Part shown: positions 34,701 to 45,012 of the stretch, in pieces
How positions within the stretch are numbered: the stretch's first letter is position 1
Layout of the letters: each line of letters begins with the position of its first letter
Assembly: GCA_950022295.1 (NCBI GenBank)
Contig: OX465600.1
Location: forward strand, 203,761,782-203,825,781
Length of the DNA stretch: 64,000 nt
Source: Bromus sterilis
Taxonomy: Eukaryota > Streptophyta > Magnoliopsida > Poales > Poaceae
Reading direction: 5' to 3'
Notes under the pieces: model-generated
Seen by the model: only the letters and a program-made list of their open reading frames with translations
Database searches by the model: none
What the model was told of the DNA's origin: nothing
Program-made: the position numbers and the translations under genes

Positions 34701-36249
34701 CACGAACCACCGGAATATCCTCAAGTTCGGGAAGGGGAAGTACATTCAAAGAATGCACTTGGGTTCTTGTTCTGGGTGAGGTATAGTTAACGGTTGTGCC
34801 TGAAGGGTGGGTGAGTTTCACGGATTTGCCTTTGCAATCCAGATAGGCATTTTGTCTTGATAGCCAATCCATGCCAAGGATGACATCAATGTCTGAAGAC
34901 TTGAGGGCTATGAGTGAAGCAAGGAATACTAAACCCTCAATTGCAATTTGATTACCATGGCTCACTCTATTAGTTTGCCATCTTGACCCTGGAGTTTGAA
35001 TAACCATCGGGGTGGACAATTCAACAAAGGGTAACTCATGGCGAAGTGCATAACTTTCCGACATGAATGAATGAGATGCTCCTGGGTCGAAAAGAACGGA
35101 AGTAGGAACAAAATTGACTGGGAGCGTACCAAGAATGACGTCAGTGGTGTCGTCAGTCTCTTCGGCGGCAATCTGGTTCAGACGTCCACGAGTTGCGGAA
35201 GGAGCGGGTTTGGCGGTGAAGACCTTCTGGGGTGGCTTGCCACGACCATTGTTATTGTTGTTGCCTCCGGCACGTGGTGGAGCATTCTGGTTCTGGACCT
35301 GGTTCTGGGGGCACTCGCGAGAGTAGTCGCCTGCCTGACCACACTTGTAGCAAGCTCCGAAAACAGTGCGTGGAGCTGGGTGGTTTGGTGGAGCTGGGTG
35401 GAACTGGGTGGGTGGACGAGGCGCCACATAGGATGGCCTCGGTGGGTTGTTCTGGCGGAACATGCTATGTGGGATCCAGATCTTGCGCTTCTGGGAGCCA
35501 GAACTGGATGATCCGTCATCTCTAGGATGTTTGCGGAAATCATTGGGGGTGTTCATGTCTTCTGCTTTGATGGCCTTGTTGACAAGGACCTGGAATGTGG
35601 CAAAATCATGAAGGTTGAGCTCGCGACGGAGTCCACTGTTGAGGCCACGACGGAACCTCTCTTGTTTCTTGGAGTCGGTGGAGACTTCTTCAGTTGCATA
35701 ACGAGCAAGTCGGTTGAACTCACGACTGAACTCGTCAACTGTTCTTCTGCCTTGAGTGAGGTTACAGAATTCCTCACGCTTGCGGTCCATGAGACCCTTG
35801 GGGATGTGGGGCTCGCGGAAAGAAGTGCATAATTCCTCCCAAGATGCTGGTGGTCCAACGGGACGCATATTCAGAAAATTCTCCCACCAAGAGCTTGCTG
35901 CACCTTCAAGGTGATAGGTGGCATAATTGACCTTGTCGCCATCTGCAACATGGCCGGCTTGGAGCTTCCTCTCGATGCTGCGGAGCCAGTCATCGGCGTC
36001 AAGGGGCTCGGTGGAGTAACTGAAAACCGGGGGATGAAGCCGGATGAAGTCGTTCAAAGACACCAGCTCATTGCGCTGCTGAGTGGTGTTGCGTGCAATG
36101 ACTTCCAGCAGGTGATGAGAGTCACGGCGGTTCCTCTCGACCTCCATCAGAACTTGGGCCATCGTGGGTGGGGGTGGAAGGTTGTCTTCCTCCTGGTTGT
36201 TCCCACGACCTTGGTTACGACCAATCTGGCCACGTGTTCCTTGAGACAT
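31636..36249 (-). CDS. gag-pol: Gag-Pol polyprotein of element D (Ty3/Gypsy, Tekay-like)
   Basis: This single 1537-residue frame would be cut into capsid, protease, reverse transcriptase, RNase H and integrase, the proteins that package, copy and insert the element. Gag core is at about 60-230 and the zinc knuckle at 300-313. Protease is near 385-400, RT has YLDD at 699-702, and RNase H acidic residues are D848, E885, D910 and D953. The integrase zinc site is H1059/H1066/C1096/C1099, with a DD35E triad at D1129, D1190 and E1226. The GPF-type linker and chromodomain (about 1420-1473) follow. Two oddities: the knuckle reads CYKCGQAGDYSREC, with Asp where CCHC needs His, and the protease triad reads DPGA, not D[ST]GA. 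The frame crosses the PPT and ends inside the 3' LTR. No stop or frameshift is present, so lesions are missense only. The start is the first ATG; no upstream alternative was needed. Confidence 0.95.
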   Translation of the reverse strand: MSQGTRGQIGRNQGRGNNQEEDNLPPPPTMAQVLMEVERNRRDSHHLLEVIARNTTQQRNELVSLNDFIRLHPPVFSYSTEPLDADDWLRSIERKLQAGHVADGDKVNYATYHLEGAASSWWENFLNMRPVGPPASWEELCTSFREPHIPKGLMDRKREEFCNLTQGRRTVDEFSREFNRLARYATEEVSTDSKKQERFRRGLNSGLRRELNLHDFATFQVLVNKAIKAEDMNTPNDFRKHPRDDGSSSSGSQKRKIWIPHSMFRQNNPPRPSYVAPRPPTQFHPAPPNHPAPRTVFGACYKCGQAGDYSRECPQNQVQNQNAPPRAGGNNNNNGRGKPPQKVFTAKPAPSATRGRLNQIAAEETDDTTDVILGTLPVNFVPTSVLFDPGASHSFMSESYALRHELPFVELSTPMVIQTPGSRWQTNRVSHGNQIAIEGLVFLASLIALKSSDIDVILGMDWLSRQNAYLDCKGKSVKLTHPSGTTVNYTSPRTRTQVHSLNVLPLPELEDIPVVRDFPDVFPEELPAMPPDRCVEFIVDLVPGTAPISKRPYKMAPHELAELKTQLDASLAKGFILPSSSPWGCPVLFVKKKDGTERMCVDYRPLNLATIKNKYPLPRINDLYDQLAGSSVFSKMDLRLGYHQIRIRNEDIPKTAFTTRYGLYEYTVMSFGLTNAPATFSRLMNSIFMEYIDKFVVVYLDDILIYSKNEGDHAEHLRLALMKLREHRLYAKFSKCEFWLPEVTYLGHVISAKGIAVNPERVQAVLDWTPPESVKQVRSFLGLASYCRRFVENFSKVAKPLTELLKKDKKFLWTSKCEESFQELKRRLTSAPVLAPPDTKRDFEIYCDASRQGLGCILLQDRHVVAYASRQLRPHEENYPTHDLELAAVVHALTTWRHYLLGNHCEIYSDHQSLKYIFTQPDLNLRQRRWIELIKDYDVAISYTPGKANVMADALSRKSYCNNLMLQQYQPLLHEDFRKLNLEIVPHSYLSTLVAKPTLEDQIIVSQRRARGVRRIKENIASGVAKCFSTDRKGTVFFENRLVVPKNKELRQLILKEAHDTPLSIHPGSTKMYRDLRQRFWWTRMKRDIAQFVAQCDVCRRIKAEHQRPAGTLQTLSIPEWKWDKVGMDFITGFPRTQKGNNAIFVVIDRLSKVAHFLPVRESITASQLADLYISRIVSLHGVPLEINSDRGSLFTSRFWGSFQRAMGTHLSFSTAFHPQSSGQVERVNQILEDMLRACVISFGKNWENSLPYAEFAYNNSFQSSLNMAPFELLYGRRCRTPLNWSETGERKFFGPDMIKEAEDQVCIVRDQLKAAQSRQKSYYDRHHRQERYNLDEKAYLRVTPLKGNQCFGIKGKLAPRYIGPFRIIAKRGEVAYQLELPPHLSRVHDVFHVSQLRRCFKDPIREVDHETLDLQDDLSYREYPVRILDSAERVTRRQKIRFLKVQWSHHSEREATWEREDRLIAEYPSFLAQTSESRDEILLSGGELSDPSVRYVLGLASAFASCKNFKKKSWKSNSKSKWEKEHPPDELIQKAR
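31786..31798 (-). promoter_or_regulatory. Polypurine tract of element D
   Basis: The minus strand reads GAGTGGGGGCGAG directly before the LTR start TGTCAGATCCC. It lies inside the gag-pol reading frame. Confidence 0.7.
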
Positions 36250-36581
36250 CCTGAAGGTGAAAAACCAAAGTCAAACAGAGTTGATTTCAAGAGTCTAATC
36301 AAGGTATTGAAGTACTGGAAGGATTACAGAGCAAAGAAAGTAATCATCTTGACAACATGGTGATAAAAGCATACAAGCCATATATTCACAAGATGTCATA
36401 CAAACCATACATCGTTTTAGTACAAGCACTAAGCTAATACCAATGTGATGAAGATGATACATCCTTCAGAGGCACTCTGACTTCCTATACATTATTTATC
36501 TAAGCCTCTGGATCTTAGACACCTTGCTTACAATATACTAGGATACTACTACATCCTCACTAAGTAAGACCACAGGCGGTC

Positions 36582-37361
36582 TCACTCATCTCCATCTCCA
36601 TAGTAATCCTCATAGAAGTTACCCGCGTATCCCGGTAGCTGTAGGTGACCATCGGAAAAAACGGAGGCTTGTGGACCCTGATATCCATTTGGGCAAGGAT
36701 GGGGCCTAGGTCCAGTGTAGGGTGGAAGCAAAGGACCACGGGGTGGAAAAATTCCTCCAATCTCGGGCCAAGCAACTCGAGAAGGCATCTGGGTCCTCAC
36801 TGGATAGATCGCATCGTACTCCACTGATCCCACGCTCACAAAGGGTGCCAAGAGTGTCAGTTCTCGATACGGACGAACACGAGTAGCGTGGAGCTCAAAA
36901 CGGAGAGCACGTGCATCACGATCTCTGTCACTAGCAAACCTAGCAGTCACCTGAAGTGCTGGATCCTGTGCAGAGTGATCTGAGTAGAGTCCGGTGTAAT
37001 ATCCCTCTTCTCCTGGAAGTGCTGCAGGGATATAGCGGAATGAAGTCTCTCTCAGCATGGTGTGCTCCTCTGTCAGCAGGGTAATACATGAATATGCAGC
37101 ATCCTGCACAGCCATGTTCTCGGTAACGCCGATGCCATGTCCAAAGTGGATAGGCTGGGTGACTCCAACGTGGTGTTGGTAGATCCGAACAATGCAGTGG
37201 AACTGCGTCTGGTTGAAGTCGTGGAACTGCTCCTCGATGGTGTACTCAGGGTACCATCGATATCCCACATAGGACATCATCTCGATCAACGTGGCGGGAT
37301 GGCCACGCACACCGAGGCACCTGGTCAAACGAACAATCTGCCGAGGGGGAAGATCTGCCAT
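36582..37361 (-). CDS. Extra ORF upstream of gag in element D, dsRBD-like fold
   Basis: This 259-residue ORF is in sense orientation, between the PBS (37763-37780) and gag (starts 36249, 332 bp downstream). It has no gag or pol motif. Residues 22-97 follow the double-stranded-RNA-binding domain plan: helix ATLIEMMSY, YPEYTIEEQ, strands FHCIVRIY and QPIHFGHG, then GIGVTENMAVQDAAYSCITLL-like text as helix 2. The basic KKxAK motif that contacts RNA in classic domains is absent (TENMAVQDAA). This could be a protein-binding or degenerate member. The C-terminal half is proline/glycine-rich and ends acidic. From memory some rice Gypsy elements carry an orf0 upstream of gag; whether this is homologous I cannot tell. 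Function is unknown; the dsRBD call is inference from pattern. Confidence 0.6.
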   Translation of the reverse strand: MADLPPRQIVRLTRCLGVRGHPATLIEMMSYVGYRWYPEYTIEEQFHDFNQTQFHCIVRIYQHHVGVTQPIHFGHGIGVTENMAVQDAAYSCITLLTEEHTMLRETSFRYIPAALPGEEGYYTGLYSDHSAQDPALQVTARFASDRDRDARALRFELHATRVRPYRELTLLAPFVSVGSVEYDAIYPVRTQMPSRVAWPEIGGIFPPRGPLLPPYTGPRPHPCPNGYQGPQASVFSDGHLQLPGYAGNFYEDYYGDGDE

Positions 37362-37762
37362 CTGAAAAAGAAAGGAGTTTGCAAATGCATCAGATTATGA
37401 AATAAACCTGGAATGACTCGGACAACATAACGACTGTGATTGTAAGAAATGACAATTTCTTTCAATCATGAAGAACAACACTTACATAATACGATGTAAG
37501 AAATAAGCATTATAACAATGCTAGGAGAACCTGACACAACTTTCCTACGGCTATAAAGAAGCAATCAACGAGATGTGCTAAACTGACAGAGGAGAGCCTA
37601 GTCCTATCCTCCCGTAGAACAAGATGAGGGTGACTCAGAACTCAGAACGAAAGGGGTAAGGAGAAAATTGAAGCCTTACGTTGTTCCCTTATATACCCAG
37701 AGTAACTATATAACTATAGCAAGCTAGACTCAACTTCGGCCAAGGCTACTAGTCCTACAGTC

Positions 37763-37780
37763 AGTCCTGCTCTGATACCA
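37763..37780 (-). promoter_or_regulatory. Primer-binding site of element D
   Basis: The minus strand reads TGGTATCAGAGCAGGACT four bases after the LTR end. Its first 12 bases match the standard initiator tRNA-Met PBS of plant Gypsy elements. Confidence 0.85.
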
Positions 37781-37784
37781 AGTC

Positions 37785-40700
37785 TGTCGGGACCCGGGGT
37801 TAGCGTATGAAAGTACAGTTAAGACATAGTCATATGGAGAGCCGAGAACCGCACCCACTTGTCTAAGCAGACAAGGCCAAGCACTGAACATTCTCGGAAA
37901 GCATCGTACGTGAGGGGCATCCCATCCAGGCCGGATGATCAACTGCAATGGGTCCTCATCGTCTGCACACAAGTCTAATGATATGGGTGGTGAACTCCCA
38001 TATTCAAAGACATGTCGCCTCAACCATACTATCGACTATCTCGAAACTCTTACATAGACTTACTCCAGCCCGATCACTTAGTCGTGGTCTAGGGCGGGCT
38101 CGATCATACCACAAAGTGTGCACGAGACAGAGTCTCGAGCAATCGCATCGCGGTGCCCCAAGCTGCGCACATCTAAGGGCCACTTGGTGTATGAAAGACC
38201 GCCAGCCAGAACACAACTAAGGTCTCGAAAACCCATAAAAAGACATGCATGTTATAAACATGCACGCAACACACATGCCTTGTATGAACAGTAGGTACCA
38301 TTGCAATTCTCTACAAAGTGTACATTTTATTTATAACTCTTATAGAGTACACACAGAGATCACATACATGTGATCCAACATTACAACATAGAACGGAAGC
38401 AAATTATGTCTGAGTACAGACAAGTTTAACAAATTGGCTTAAGAAGCCTTATTCAAACATAAAGCCCTCCACGAGGGAACCAGACTGCTGACTGGGACTA
38501 GACTAGTTTAACTTCAGTCATCCAGCTCGATGAAGAAGCCACCTTCGGGGTCAGTGGCGTCATCTAAAACATAGATTAAGCAAACGTGAGTACAAAGGCG
38601 TACTCAGCAAGACTTACATAGGAGCTATACTACTCATGCACATGTATCAAGGTAAAGGGAGGTGGGGTTCACTTGCAGAAATGCCAGCTTTGACTTTGCT
38701 AATCCTGAACTACGAGTACCAGACTTGAGGTAAGAAGCGTACACGAGTCCGCTACTTTCACCAACCAATACACCACTATGATGCCTTCCTCGACTTCCCC
38801 ACGAGAAAGCACGCCATAGCACTCACACTTATCTTGGTGTATTTTAAAAGTATCCGGTTCAAGTTATCTAATAATCAAGCTAAGCTTTCCAAGTAGTCCA
38901 TAACCGCGGACGCGGCTATTCGAATAGTTTTGTTAACCTTGCAAGGGTGTACCGCTACACACACATGACCATCATTTACCGCCTTTGATCTCGACACCAT
39001 TCAAGGGGTGCCAGCGAGGATGCTCACCACAATTGTTACCTCATAGCCTATCTAGTCCAAGAAAGCCGCCTACTTGGGTTGGCTACCACAATCGTGAACC
39101 CGGCCGGTTTACCGAAGTGGACCCAAGCGATGTGTGCGTGGTGCATAAGCCGGTCTCGGGTGAGCCGTTCTCTCACTTAGCATCCAGGCCACAAGCCTAC
39201 CAGAACTCCGAACTACTGCGACATCTGGACATCGAAAGGGATGAGTTAATAAGTTGAGAGGGGTCAGTGAGCCCAATGTGTGGTTGTACTCTTCATCTTG
39301 GATCACCACACAAGAACTCGGACTTAGGGCGGTGTTCAACGAGACAACCCACCGTGTACTCCTACACAGCCTCTCATCGTTCACCTTGTATTAGGGTCGA
39401 TTCACCAACACTTTTCTACCATCATCAACATGATCATTCCCATCCCGACTCACATCAAAGTAACAACATGGTATCATACTAAGCATGCAATAAGCAGTAA
39501 CATTGCAGGGGCCACATGATATCATTCAACTCCTACATTTGCTAGGATTGTGGTTTGCTTACTACTGTGACAAAAGATAGGTCATGCAAAGGAATGGGTT
39601 CATCTATGCGGTAGAATCGTAACATGGTGATCATCCTATACAATGCATAAGCGAGACATGAGAGGGAAGTGGGATTTTATCGACATGATCAATGGGGTTT
39701 TGCTTGCCTTGCTGACGAGGTTCGGGTTCTGGATCTTCAGCGAAGGGGGTGACCTCTTGCTCCGGTTCCACCTCTACTCGACAAACAAAGCACGAAGTAG
39801 CAATCAATATGAATGCAATGCTCAAGCACATGATTGAATGTTAATGCTTGAAGTATAAGTTTGGATGTGTGAGGCAATTCCATTTAAGTGGAATATATTG
39901 CATTTAGAATGCAAATTCAAATTCCACATTTGAATTCAACATTAACCAAGTTATATGTGATATAGTTTCATCATTTTGAATTATCTTCAAATGTGTATGA
40001 TATGCCTCTGATGTGTAAGTGAAATGTAGCATGTTGCCATGGCTGAAGTTGCAAAATTATTTGATTTGAATTTGATTTAATTCCATTTAAATCAAATAGC
40101 AAATGCTACTGATCACATTTTAAATTCAACTCAAACAGAGTTGAAAGTTGCATATTTGGAAAGATAATTTTCTCCTGATCATTTTTCATATATTATTTGT
40201 CCAATTTGGAGTTAATATGAATTTTCTATGAATTTCCAAAGTTTGGGGTATTTTCTGGATTTTCTGGAATTCTTTTAATCTCTGGAAATTCATTAATTCA
40301 ATTTACTGCGTCAGGCTGACGTCAGGCTGGCGTCATGGGGGGGCTGACATGTGGGGCCACCCTGTCAGTGGCTGGGCTAATTAACCCGGCTGGGTTAACT
40401 TAACCAGTGGCTTAATTAAGCCACTTGGCCCACTGGTCAGTGACCCAGGGGTCACTAAACTGGTGAAACAAGGGGGGGGGGGGCTTAGGGCTAACTCGCC
40501 GGCAGCTAAACGCCGGCGGTCTGGCCACGGCGGCGATTTACCGGAGTGAGCTAGAGGCCACGGGAGATCACGGGGAGGACTCCATTCGATTCAGCATCGT
40601 CTCGCGCATCATCTGGAGGCAACAGGGGTTCACGGGGAGCTCTGCATCGACGACGGCGACGACTCCGGCGGAAGCAGAGAAGCGGCGAGGTCGCAGTCGA

Positions 40701-41874
40701 CAATACGGTGCACGGTTTAGGTCAATCTTGAGTGCGTTCGAACGCTGGCATGACCAGGAGCTAAACACGCGCGCTGGAAGCGATGAAGGGGCACAGGGGC
40801 GACCTCATCGTCGTCCATGGCGGCGACGTGCTTCGGCATCCATGGCGGATCCGGCTAGAGCGAGCAAACGAGGGGGAAAACAAAGGGGTTTCACTCGCAA
40901 GCTCACCCTGAACGCAGTAGAGGTGGTGGCGAAGGCGGGGTTGGTTCAACGGCGGCGTAATCGACGACTTCCTTCACGGCTGCCGGAGGGAGCTCGAGGA
41001 AGAAATCGGCGTCTACGCTGGCTCCGGGCTCGATTCCTTCTGCAGTTCGACGAAGACGACGACGACGAAGCGCTGGGACACCTTGGTTCGGCTCCTCAAC
41101 GTCAGTGGCCACGTGTGTGCTCGACGGCGCTCCGGCTAGGCTACGGTGGCGTCGCTGTTCTTCGCGGGGAGGAAGAACTGGAGGGCGATGAAGGAGGGGA
41201 AAGAGTTCTGGACGTCTCCAGGACACGCGGGCGGTGAGAAGGAGGCAGGGGTGTCGCTGAGGAGCCTCCACCGCGACGGCCACGACATGCCGGGAACGCA
41301 GCTGTGTGCTCGTGCCCGGGGAAGACGACAGGGGAGTTGCCCTGGTGGGCTGGGCCGGCTAGAGAGGTGGGCCTTGCCCCTGGGCGACAGGTGAGTCCTT
41401 TTATTTTTCTTTCTGTTTAAACTTTCCTTTCTTTTTCTATAATTTGTTTTGGCTCTGATAAAAATACCAAACCATTTTATTAAATGCTGAAAACTTTTAC
41501 ATGGCCTCATAATAATATGGACAAGCCACTCATAAACTTTCAACATTTTTAAAATTCAAATGATTTGAATTTTAAATAAAAAAGGGGTATTTCTTTAATT
41601 CCAAGGTACTGTTGGAATATTTGAAAAATCTATGAGCATGGGGTGGGTCCCACATCACTTGATATGTGATCTCACTCATTTATATGACTTTTCAAAACTC
41701 TAACATGAATTTTTGGAAAAGATTTTTATCTGGCCTCTTGAATTAATTCATCTGGGTGGTGTTCCTTCTCCCATTTGGATTTTGAATTTGATTTCCAAGA
41801 TTTCTTTTTGAAATTTTTACATGATGCAAAGGCACTAGCTAACCCTAGCACATACCTAACAGAGGGATCTGACA
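37785..41874 (-). repeat. D right LTR (5' LTR of the element)
   Basis: This 4090-bp LTR runs from TGTCGGGACCCGGGG to GATCTGACA on the plus strand. It would drive transcription of the element leftward. It keeps the 32-bp segment (39354-39385) lost from the left LTR. Its palindrome is shorter (20 bp, 40406-40425) because of an added T. A G-run at about 40471 is longer than in the left LTR. Confidence 0.92.
41678..41684 (-). promoter_or_regulatory. Possible TATA box of the D 5' LTR
   Basis: TATAAAT on the minus strand lies about 190 bp into the LTR; the left LTR has an equivalent TTATAAATG near 31588-31596. This would give a short U3 and a very long R-U5. Position alone supports it. Confidence 0.3.
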
Positions 41875-41879
41875 GTCCC

Positions 41880-43225
41880 TTACCGCGGACGCAGATAATC
41901 GAAAAGTTTATTAACCCTGCAGGGGTGTACTGCTACACACATGAAACTATCAGTTACCGCCTTGTCCTCGACACCATTCAAGCGGGTGTTGGCGAGGATA
42001 ATTTCCACAACTTTTACCTCACAGCCAACTCTAATCCAGGAATTAACCATCTGAGTTGGTCACCGCTCAAGAGTACGGCCGGGTCAACGATACGGACTCA
42101 GACGATGCAGGCAACCGAGACACCACCTTACCAGATGGTTTTACTGTCTCACAGTTCCACCCACATATCTAAATGATGCAAACTTTCATTCATTCTTTTT
42201 CTATGCATATGCCAAATGGAAAGCCCAAACTAGTGATCCTGGACTTGAACTGGGGTGAGTTAGTAGGTTGAGCGGGGGTCCGTTTGCCCAACATGTGGTG
42301 GTACTCTTTGTCTTGGATCACAACACAAGAACTCGGGTCCTAGGGAAGTGTTCAACGAGACAACCCACTGTGTACTCCTACACAGCCTATCATCGTTCAC
42401 CTTGTTTAGGTCAAGTTCACCAACACAGTTTCACCTTCATCAACACCATGTTCACTACCATCCCGACTCACATCAAAAGTATCCTCATTGTAAACTCTAA
42501 GAATGCAATAAGCAGTAACAGTTGCAGGGGCCACATGATATGAATCAACTCCTATGTCAGCTAGGATTGTGGTTTGCTTACTACTGTGACAAGATGATAG
42601 GTCATGCATCGGATATGGGTTCAACTATGCGGTAGAATTGATAACAAGGTGATCTCCTAAACATGCATAAGCTAGACTAAGAGGGAAGTGGGATTTTATA
42701 GACATGATCAATGGGGTTTGCTTGTCTTGCTGACGAGGGTCTCACACGGTATCTTCAACGAAGGGGGTGATCTCGGGTTCCGGCTCCACCTCTATTCGAA
42801 GAAACAACACAAACATTGCAATCAATATAATGTACAATGCACAATCACATGATAAGTTGTGAAAACATGATGTACATGGTACTGATGTATTGACAATTCC
42901 ATTTAATTGAAGTGTATTGCAAAAGAATTTCAAATTCAAACTTCAAATTCAAATTCAAATTATGCCATATGCATGTTTGCTACTGTTCACCTATTTTAAA
43001 ATGGTCAAACATAGAAACAAGTTGCATATTCATAATCCTTGCATTTTTCTGATAATTTTCATATATTATTTATTAAATTTGGAGTTATAGTTTAAAAGTT
43101 ATTGAATTTTGAAGTTTATTCTATTTTTTGGAATTTTCTGGATTTAAATTTAATTAGAAAAGGACTTATTGCGTCAGCATGAGGTCATGCTGACGTGGGG
43201 GGCTCTGACGGCTGAGTCCCACTGG
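41880..43225 (-). mobile_element. D-prime left LTR, second segment
   Basis: Continuation of the LTR begun at 26631 after the second GTCCC. It is collinear with 56296-57645 of the right D-prime LTR and is cut at CCACTGG by the CACTA terminus at 43226. In the right LTR the text continues TCAGTCAGAGG; that continuation is missing here. Confidence 0.8.
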
Positions 43226-43430
43226 CACTAGTGAAAAACAGGTCATTAGAACCGGTTCTAGGGTGCCTTTAGAACCGGTTCTAAAGGCTCGGTGCTAAAG
43301 AGTAAAGCCTTTAGAACCGGTTCCCCAGCTCCAGCCAGGCCACGTGATTGGACGGCACCGCGAGGGCTTGGGCACCTTTAGCACCGGTTGGTAACATAAA
43401 CCGGTTCTAAAGGTTTCGTAGTTTAAGGGT

Positions 43431-43818
43431 CCGTTTGTTATTTTATTTTGGGTTTAATAGTTTTGTTTTTGGATTATTAATTAAAGGTTCTCCGCAATAT
43501 TATTATTTAATGAAGATGATCAATATATGAATATATCAAGAGGTTCCTGCGTCATACACTTACAAGATGTGTATCTCGGTACATATGATTCACAACATCT
43601 CATACACACAGACAATATAGTCTAAATATATCGATCACATCTCATATATATAGGACAATATATAATTTAATTTCAATAAGAACAATTACGAAAGCCATTA
43701 TATCCAACACGAAGATTTTTCCTAGTTTAACTTCGATAACCTAATTTTTTCAGAGACACTACTACTAAATATATATAGGACATATTCTTCGAATTCACTC
43801 CTAATATATAGGATCTAA
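43431..43818. other. AT-rich non-coding part of the CACTA element
   Basis: Between the left subterminal repeats and the 3' end of the B3-like gene. I see no coding sequence; part may be the 3' untranslated region and terminator of that gene. Confidence 0.4.
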
Positions 43819-45012
43819 TCAAACACACGAAGGTAACAAGAAATAAACCCAAAAAGGACGTCCATATTCTCCACGATAGAGGATAGAGAAAAACCTATCC
43901 CCAGGTTTTGGCTTCTTCTGGACCACTATCTTTAACCATGCTTTGATTTTGACACAACCATCTGATCCACTTTCAGTGTAGTAATCATGTTTGAAAGGTT
44001 CGTTCCAAGGCCGTGCACAAACAATTGTAACTTCGCGATTCAATCCCAGCATCCATTTAGGCGTACAAGTTTGCGGTATCTTCTGTTGAAGAACATACAA
44101 ATTAGACGCATAGTTAGAAATGAGTATAATTAATAAAAATGTCTTTTTGAAGAAGATATAGACTACTGAGAGAGAATGATAAAAATCATACCAGGCTAGG
44201 CCATTTAAGCATATAGTCCTCCAACTTAAGGACAAATGGCACATATGCTCCAAAAGGACGTCCAACCCTTAAATAGTTCGCATACGAAGGTACCAATTTA
44301 ATAACTTCGATAAATGCATCTTGTTCATTCATACTTAGGTCGAAGCCATTGTTATATAAGGTACAAACAAAAATATCTTGTACTTCTTCCGTGGCAAGAA
44401 CATAAGCTGGCAATTATAAATGAGTTGTCAAACATTTGGAAGCAAAGAAAAATAAGTTGTAGAAGTAACAAAATTGTTGTTTAACAAACTCACATGAACA
44501 TCGAACTAGAATCATGTCGCCTAGTTCCATCGAAATTTCATCATCACGAAAAACATTGGATCCTCGACGGCGGCGTCCAAGATCAAATGCTATTTTCATA
44601 TTATCATGAAATGCATATGTCTTGCATAATGCATCCCATTTTGAACAGCCAAAGAATGAGGCATTTGGTTGATTAAAGATCTTAACCTTAAGAACTAAAT
44701 GTTTCGTCTCAATGTTAACTTCTTTACTAATAGTTTCATCGAAATCTTGAATATTGATCTTGTCACAAACGTGGTGTCTTGCAAAGCAAGGGATGCACTA
44801 GTTGAATTAGAAAAATAATGATACATTATAAACATAAACTTAAGTCATGCATGCATGCACCATAACAAGAACATGTCGTGTAAGTTACATACCGTAACAT
44901 TTTGGAACCAGGACCTAAGCGTGATGAAGAAGTATGTGTCTTCTTCATCAAACACGGGATCGTTGCATCGACCCGAGTCGTCTTGACAAATCTCGCACTT
45001 GGGATGAGACAT
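43819..45012 (-). CDS. Four-exon gene with two B3-like domains, inside the CACTA element
   Basis: I read four exons on the minus strand: 45012-44893, 44797-44494, 44406-44192 and 44082-43819. All three introns (95, 87 and 109 bp) have GT-AG ends, and the joined frame of 300 codons has no internal stop. Exon 1 opens with CEICQDDSGRC. Residues about 27-110 fit a plant B3 domain plan: TYFFITLRSWF, an IPCFARHH segment, LVLKVKIF, then FFGCSKWDAL. Residues about 195-295 repeat it with VPFVLKLEDYML, IPQTCTPKW, KIKAWLKIVV, KPGDRFFSILY and FWVYF. Plant B3 domains bind DNA (ARF, LAV, REM families). Similarity here is at pattern level, so REM-like is only a suggestion. Similar transposon-borne proteins exist in grass annotations, from memory. 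A TATA box lies upstream at 45744. An extra 5' exon is possible. Confidence 0.6.

Larger units (their letters stand above)
27734..41874 (-). mobile_element. Complete Tekay-like Gypsy retrotransposon D (TSD GTCCC)
   Basis: A 14.1-kb element with two long LTRs (27734-31784 and 37785-41874), PBS, an extra ORF, one long gag-pol ORF and PPT, all on the minus strand. Both sides carry the 5-bp repeat GTCCC (27729-27733, 41875-41879), proving a single insertion into the D-prime LTR. The chromodomain at the Pol C-terminus, the gag signature DDWLRSIE and 4-kb LTRs fit the Tekay (Del) chromovirus clade. The LTRs differ by scattered substitutions and a 32-bp deletion, so the insertion is not brand new. 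Confidence 0.95.

Noticed and set aside
35071..35511. 146-codon plus-strand ORF and neighbours within gag-pol of D
   Set aside because: Antisense shadows of a 1537-codon gene with clear catalytic motifs.
43819..44265. 148-codon minus ORF read as one continuous protein
   Set aside because: Its first half is intron-like and membrane-like by chance. The splice-aware model with exon 4 at 44082-43819 gives a consistent B3-like domain.
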